A stretch of DNA of 64,000 nt from DAOMFM01 sp035429825 (GTDB lineage: Bacteria; Acidobacteriota; Blastocatellia; UBA7656; JADIYM01). Positions 60,927 through 64,000 of the stretch are shown here, one piece after another. The notes beneath the pieces are model-generated. The model was given only the letters and a program-made list of their open reading frames with translations, was not told the DNA's origin and made no database searches. Within the stretch, counting starts at the first letter, position 1. Each line of letters starts with the position of its first letter. The stretch is from contig JBGAKX010000007.1 of the NCBI GenBank assembly GCA_044224215.1, positions 1 through 64,000 on the forward strand, read 5' to 3'. Position numbers and translations under genes: made by a program.

Positions 60927-62081
60927 CTACCGCCGGCCAACGAGACGTGGACACGGCCGGCCGTCTGGCACGTACCGCATGTTGGCGTCGACGACGACAC
61001 GCGTCGTGGCGAAACCATACCGACCGGGAATCCCGCCAAACCGTGCGTCGCGCAGGAGCACCGTTCGCTCGCCCGAACGCGTGTCCGGCACGATCTCGGC
61101 GTACAGAAACCGGTTGAACCCCTCAGCTACCTCGCCCGGACACGACTGCAGCGCCGCCGTGACGGCCGCGTCGTCGAGGTTGCGTGGAATGACGTCGCCT
61201 GTCACGTAAGGTTTCGAGACAAGTGTAACGGTGCTTTCACTGATCTCCGAGCTCGTCGCCCTCAGGACGATCCACCGATCCGGTCGCATGAACGTCGGAA
61301 TCGTCGCTGACTGCGTGATCGGCGGCGTGACGTCCGGCAACTCGCCGTCCGCGACGATGTTCCCCGCGTGCGTGCGCAGCCCCGCAAGGGCTCCCCAGTA
61401 AGCAACCACCGCGACGAGCGAACCCGTCGCAAGCCGGCGAGCCGGCAATACCGGCCACACCGACCGCATCACGACAAGCGCAACCAGGAGCCCCAGCCAG
61501 ATCCACGCGGCGACGGACCCTCCCGAGTCGGCCTGTCGCGCGAGTTGCTGTCCGACGACACCGATCGCCATGACTGCAAAGAGCACGCTCCACATGGCCA
61601 TCGTGATCCGCGTTCGCACGGCTCCGAGAAACAGCGCACCACCAAGCACGAGCCAAAGCCACGGATCGATCACGAATGCGATGTCGCCGTACACCCACGC
61701 ACCGTCGAACGGTAGCCAGGGCCGCACGCCGTACGAATTCGTCCAATCGAGCAGAAGATGGCTCGCCAGACCCACGAGCGCGACGACGACGAGACCGGTG
61801 AACCTTGCGGGTGCGCGCACCGAACCCTTTGCGCGTGTCACGCGGTCCGCCAGCACCATCGCACCGGCCAGGAGCGGCGCCTCGATCGCCACCCCCAACA
61901 CGGAGTGTGTCAAGCCACGGTGATACTCCAGGTACGCGAGGTCGCCCCACAGCGCCGAGACGATGTCGACGTCCGGCAGATTCGCCGCGATCAGCATCGT
62001 TGGCAACGCCAACGGAGACAACCGGTCGAAGCCGGCGCGCGACAGTGCACCGCCGACGAGCGTGTGGCAGATGTTGTCCAC
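60927..62081 (-). CDS. YdjM/DUF457-family membrane metal-dependent hydrolase-like protein
   Basis: A 384-residue integral membrane protein. The start MDNICHTLVGGALSRAGFDR and the pair ANLPDVDIV and YHRGLTHSVLG give the His/Asp pattern of the YbcI/YdjM family, annotated as inner-membrane metal-dependent hydrolase; real activity is unclear. About nine helices lie before residue 245, followed by a soluble C-terminal domain of about 120 residues, which is long for the family. A substrate is unknown. Confidence 0.85.
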   Translation of the reverse strand: MDNICHTLVGGALSRAGFDRLSPLALPTMLIAANLPDVDIVSALWGDLAYLEYHRGLTHSVLGVAIEAPLLAGAMVLADRVTRAKGSVRAPARFTGLVVVALVGLASHLLLDWTNSYGVRPWLPFDGAWVYGDIAFVIDPWLWLVLGGALFLGAVRTRITMAMWSVLFAVMAIGVVGQQLARQADSGGSVAAWIWLGLLVALVVMRSVWPVLPARRLATGSLVAVVAYWGALAGLRTHAGNIVADGELPDVTPPITQSATIPTFMRPDRWIVLRATSSEISESTVTLVSKPYVTGDVIPRNLDDAAVTAALQSCPGEVAEGFNRFLYAEIVPDTRSGERTVLLRDARFGGIPGRYGFATTRVVVDANMRYVPDGRPCPRLVGRR

Positions 62082-62082
62082 G

Positions 62083-62502
62083 CTATGACCCGCCCGACAA
62101 TGCCTCGAATCGCGCTCGCAGCGCGTCGGGAATCTGGCGCTTCGTCATCGTGTCGAGATCGGTGCACACCTTGGTGTGAGACGACCGCAGCACCTGTTTG
62201 CTTCCCACGTGGCCGCGAAACTCGAACACGACCGACGAATACCCGACCCGTGAGATCCATACCGTAAAGTCGACGACGTCGCCGTAGCGGACCGGCGCCC
62301 AGAAATCGGTTTCGACGTGCACCGTCGGAAATCCGAGCCGATCGCGCGCGTACAGGTCCGGATAGCTGATTCCGAACGACTCGGTCCACGAGTCCTCGAA
62401 CGCGACGTGGCAGTAGTGATACAGGCTCGGGAAGTACATGATCCCGGCGGGATCGCAGTCCCCGAACCGCACCTTAATCGATGTCTGAAAGTTCGGCGCC
62501 AA
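62083..62502 (-). CDS. Hotdog-fold acyl-CoA thioesterase (4-hydroxybenzoyl-CoA thioesterase type)
   Basis: A 139-residue hotdog protein. The start of the fold, VRFGDCDPAGIMYFPSLYHY, carries the catalytic Asp 17 of the 4HBT type. It hydrolyses an acyl-CoA or acyl-ACP thioester. It overlaps the creatininase-family gene by 29 bases and follows it on the same strand. The YdjM-like gene is one base away. Substrate unknown. Confidence 0.88.
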   Translation of the reverse strand: MAPNFQTSIKVRFGDCDPAGIMYFPSLYHYCHVAFEDSWTESFGISYPDLYARDRLGFPTVHVETDFWAPVRYGDVVDFTVWISRVGYSSVVFEFRGHVGSKQVLRSSHTKVCTDLDTMTKRQIPDALRARFEALSGGS

Positions 62503-63256
62503 GGTCGTATGTCTCGCGTATCGATATCACCAGCATTCGCGCGAGGGCGTCGTACAGCGCCTCGCCTTCCGCACCACTCGCGTCCGCGGGCTGACCAAAA
62601 TACGCGCGGTCACCACCGGCCTCGCGAAATGTCAGCCGCCCGTCGCGGATAGCATCCGACAGGCTCGCATTGACCTCGGGCAGCGCGACGCGAAGGTCGT
62701 CGTGTACCAGGTCCGGCCGGTCCGCCATCACCAGCGAGCTCTCGTAGCGACCGGCGTGACACGCCCCTGAAAGAAACTCGTCGCCAAGGCGCGATGCCCA
62801 TCGCCGTCGACGCTTGTCGGGAAACGCGACGGTTACGCCGGTCTTCGCGCGAATCTCGTCGACGGCGGCGAGGATGGAGTCCACGTGCGCAGGTTCGAGA
62901 TGCGAGTTTGCGATGCAGAAACGAACAAACCCCTGCTTGGCCAGCCCGCAGACCACGTCGACGAGCACAGCGCGCGCCGTCTCGAACCTGAGCGAGATTC
63001 CACCGGCAAACCCCGCCGCGAAATCGGTCACCGAATACAGAATTGACGGGAGTACGAGACTCGGAATACCGCGCGCCGCGAGCATTCGCGCTGCCCGGGT
63101 CGCCATGCCTTCCGAGATGATCACGTCCGTCGAAAGCGGCAGATGCGGCCCGTGCGGCTCCGTCGATCCGACCGGCAACAACATCACCGTCTCGCGCGCG
63201 AGCGCGGCGATCTCTTCCCACGTGCAGTCGGCGAATCGGAGCGGCAGGTCACGCAT
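62474..63256 (-). CDS. Creatininase-family amidohydrolase
   Basis: A 260-residue metal-dependent hydrolase. Predicted ligands correspond to creatininase: Glu 33 and His 35 in STEPHGPHLPLSTD, Asp 44, His 119 and Glu 121 in ANSHLEPAH, and a later Glu in CHAGRYESSL. All are present. Members include creatininase, MftE of the mycofactocin system and arginine-related amidohydrolases; none can be chosen because no mycofactocin genes are seen. The substrate is open. Confidence 0.85.
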   Translation of the reverse strand: MRDLPLRFADCTWEEIAALARETVMLLPVGSTEPHGPHLPLSTDVIISEGMATRAARMLAARGIPSLVLPSILYSVTDFAAGFAGGISLRFETARAVLVDVVCGLAKQGFVRFCIANSHLEPAHVDSILAAVDEIRAKTGVTVAFPDKRRRRWASRLGDEFLSGACHAGRYESSLVMADRPDLVHDDLRVALPEVNASLSDAIRDGRLTFREAGGDRAYFGQPADASGAEGEALYDALARMLVISIRETYDLGAELSDID

Positions 63257-63297
63257 CGGGTGAGGATTCTACTCGATCCTCGATTGGCGGTGCAGAC

Positions 63298-64000
63298 CTA
63301 CTCGTATCTGAGCGCGTCGATCGGGTCCAGACGCGCCGCGCGCAGCGCGGGCCACATGCCGAAACCGAGCCCGATGCCAACCGAGACGACGAATCCGATG
63401 ATCGGCGCCCACATCGGCACGACGGCCGGCAGGATCAGGCTGATCAACAGACTCGCGCCCCATCCGAGAATGATGCCGATGATTCCGCCGAGGCCGGTAA
63501 GCGTCGCCGCCTCGATCAGGAACTGCGAGATGATGTCGAATCGCCGGGCGCCGATCGCCTTCCGGATGCCGATCTCCTTGGTGCGTTCCGTGACGCTCAC
63601 CAGCATTATGTTCATCACGCCGATGCCGCCGATCAGCAGACCGGCCGAGCTGAGCGCGAACATCAGCAGCGCGATGCCGCCGGTGATCGCGTGGAACTTG
63701 GCCGTCACGGTGTCGGGCGAGAAGATCGCAAAGTTGTCCTCTTCGTTGAACGCGACGCCCCGGCGGCGGCGGAGCAGCTCACGAACCTGATCGTTCGCCT
63801 TGTCCTTCATCCCGGGATAGTACTGGCACGTGATCCAGTTCTCCTGCATGTCTTCGGATGCCTTGGAGTAGAACTTGATCATCGTCTGGTACGGAATGTA
63901 GAGGGCACGATTCGTGTTGCCACCGTCGTCCTCTGACATGAAGAAGTTGTCGCGCTTCTCGAGCACGCCGATGACCTCGAGCTCGTTCTCGTCCATCAGG
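63298..64000 (-). CDS. ABC transporter permease of the MacB/FtsX type, partial
   Basis: The C-terminal 233 residues of a membrane permease whose beginning lies beyond the window. A periplasmic domain is followed by the FtsX region: GLLIGGIGVMNIMLVSVTER, TKEIGIRKAIGARRFDI and two more helices, ending in MWPALRAARLDPIDALRYE, the standard finish. It belongs to the MacB-type tripartite or lipoprotein-release exporters. Its partner ATPase would be outside the window. Confidence 0.9.
   Translation of the reverse strand, partial: LMDENELEVIGVLEKRDNFFMSEDDGGNTNRALYIPYQTMIKFYSKASEDMQENWITCQYYPGMKDKANDQVRELLRRRRGVAFNEEDNFAIFSPDTVTAKFHAITGGIALLMFALSSAGLLIGGIGVMNIMLVSVTERTKEIGIRKAIGARRFDIISQFLIEAATLTGLGGIIGIILGWGASLLISLILPAVVPMWAPIIGFVVSVGIGLGFGMWPALRAARLDPIDALRYE

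Noticed and set aside
62474..63256. Creatininase-family protein lacking the usual NGHGGN motif
   Set aside because: The NSHLEP version keeps the His and Glu metal ligands used by creatininase itself, so it is not unusual.

Overview
The window is a high-GC bacterial chromosome segment, most likely from an acidobacterium (Vicinamibacteria-like). The evidence is the gene mix: a two-propeller hybrid kinase, DUF2270 and TIGR03118 proteins, a short ThiC and many secreted beta-rich proteins. The lineage is inference; no rRNA, tRNA, CRISPR array or transposase was seen. Genes are dense, often joined by ATGA or GTGA stop/start overlaps.

0-16 kb: cstA-fur; a beta-oxidation-like operon (two classical crotonases, one PaaG-like crotonase and a 3-hydroxyacyl-CoA dehydrogenase) behind a near-consensus sigma70 promoter inside a palindrome; dcd; a 1354-residue hybrid histidine kinase; thiO. 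16-25 kb: an AlkP-fold phosphodiesterase, a CitE-like lyase, a TIGR03118 protein, and a sensor kinase with an NtrC-type sigma54 activator. 25-30 kb: a small metallothionein, a moaA-thiC operon and a Gph-like phosphatase. 30-44 kb: an isolated sctV (type III secretion export gate), a phospholipase D-FHA fusion, a large secreted sugar-dehydrogenase-like protein with tandem repeats, an iodotyrosine-deiodinase-like flavoprotein, envelope and transport genes, an SRAP protein, an HD-GYP protein and an alcohol dehydrogenase.

44-54 kb is the most unusual part. One tightly coupled operon encodes a FliA-like sigma factor and SctI, SctJ, a SctK-position protein, SctL, SctN, SctO, SctP, SctQ, SctR, SctS, SctT and an FHA-like membrane protein. 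It differs from textbook injectisomes. SctR carries a FliO-like N-terminal domain. SctQ has an in-frame internal ribosome site that would give a separate FliN-like SctQ-C. FHA-like modules appear in SctQ and in the last protein. No secretin, needle, SctU or complete SctD is in the window. sctL is split by a frameshift and sctN has an early in-frame stop, so the system is either decaying or affected by sequence errors.

54-64 kb: EF-P with an EfpL-like loop, a rhodanese, YgfZ, a secreted beta-helix protein, a dual-specificity phosphatase, a YdjM-like membrane protein, a thioesterase, a creatininase-family hydrolase and the end of an ABC permease gene. Three REPIN-like twin hairpins sit at 1-66, 16251-16375 and 60814-60899.
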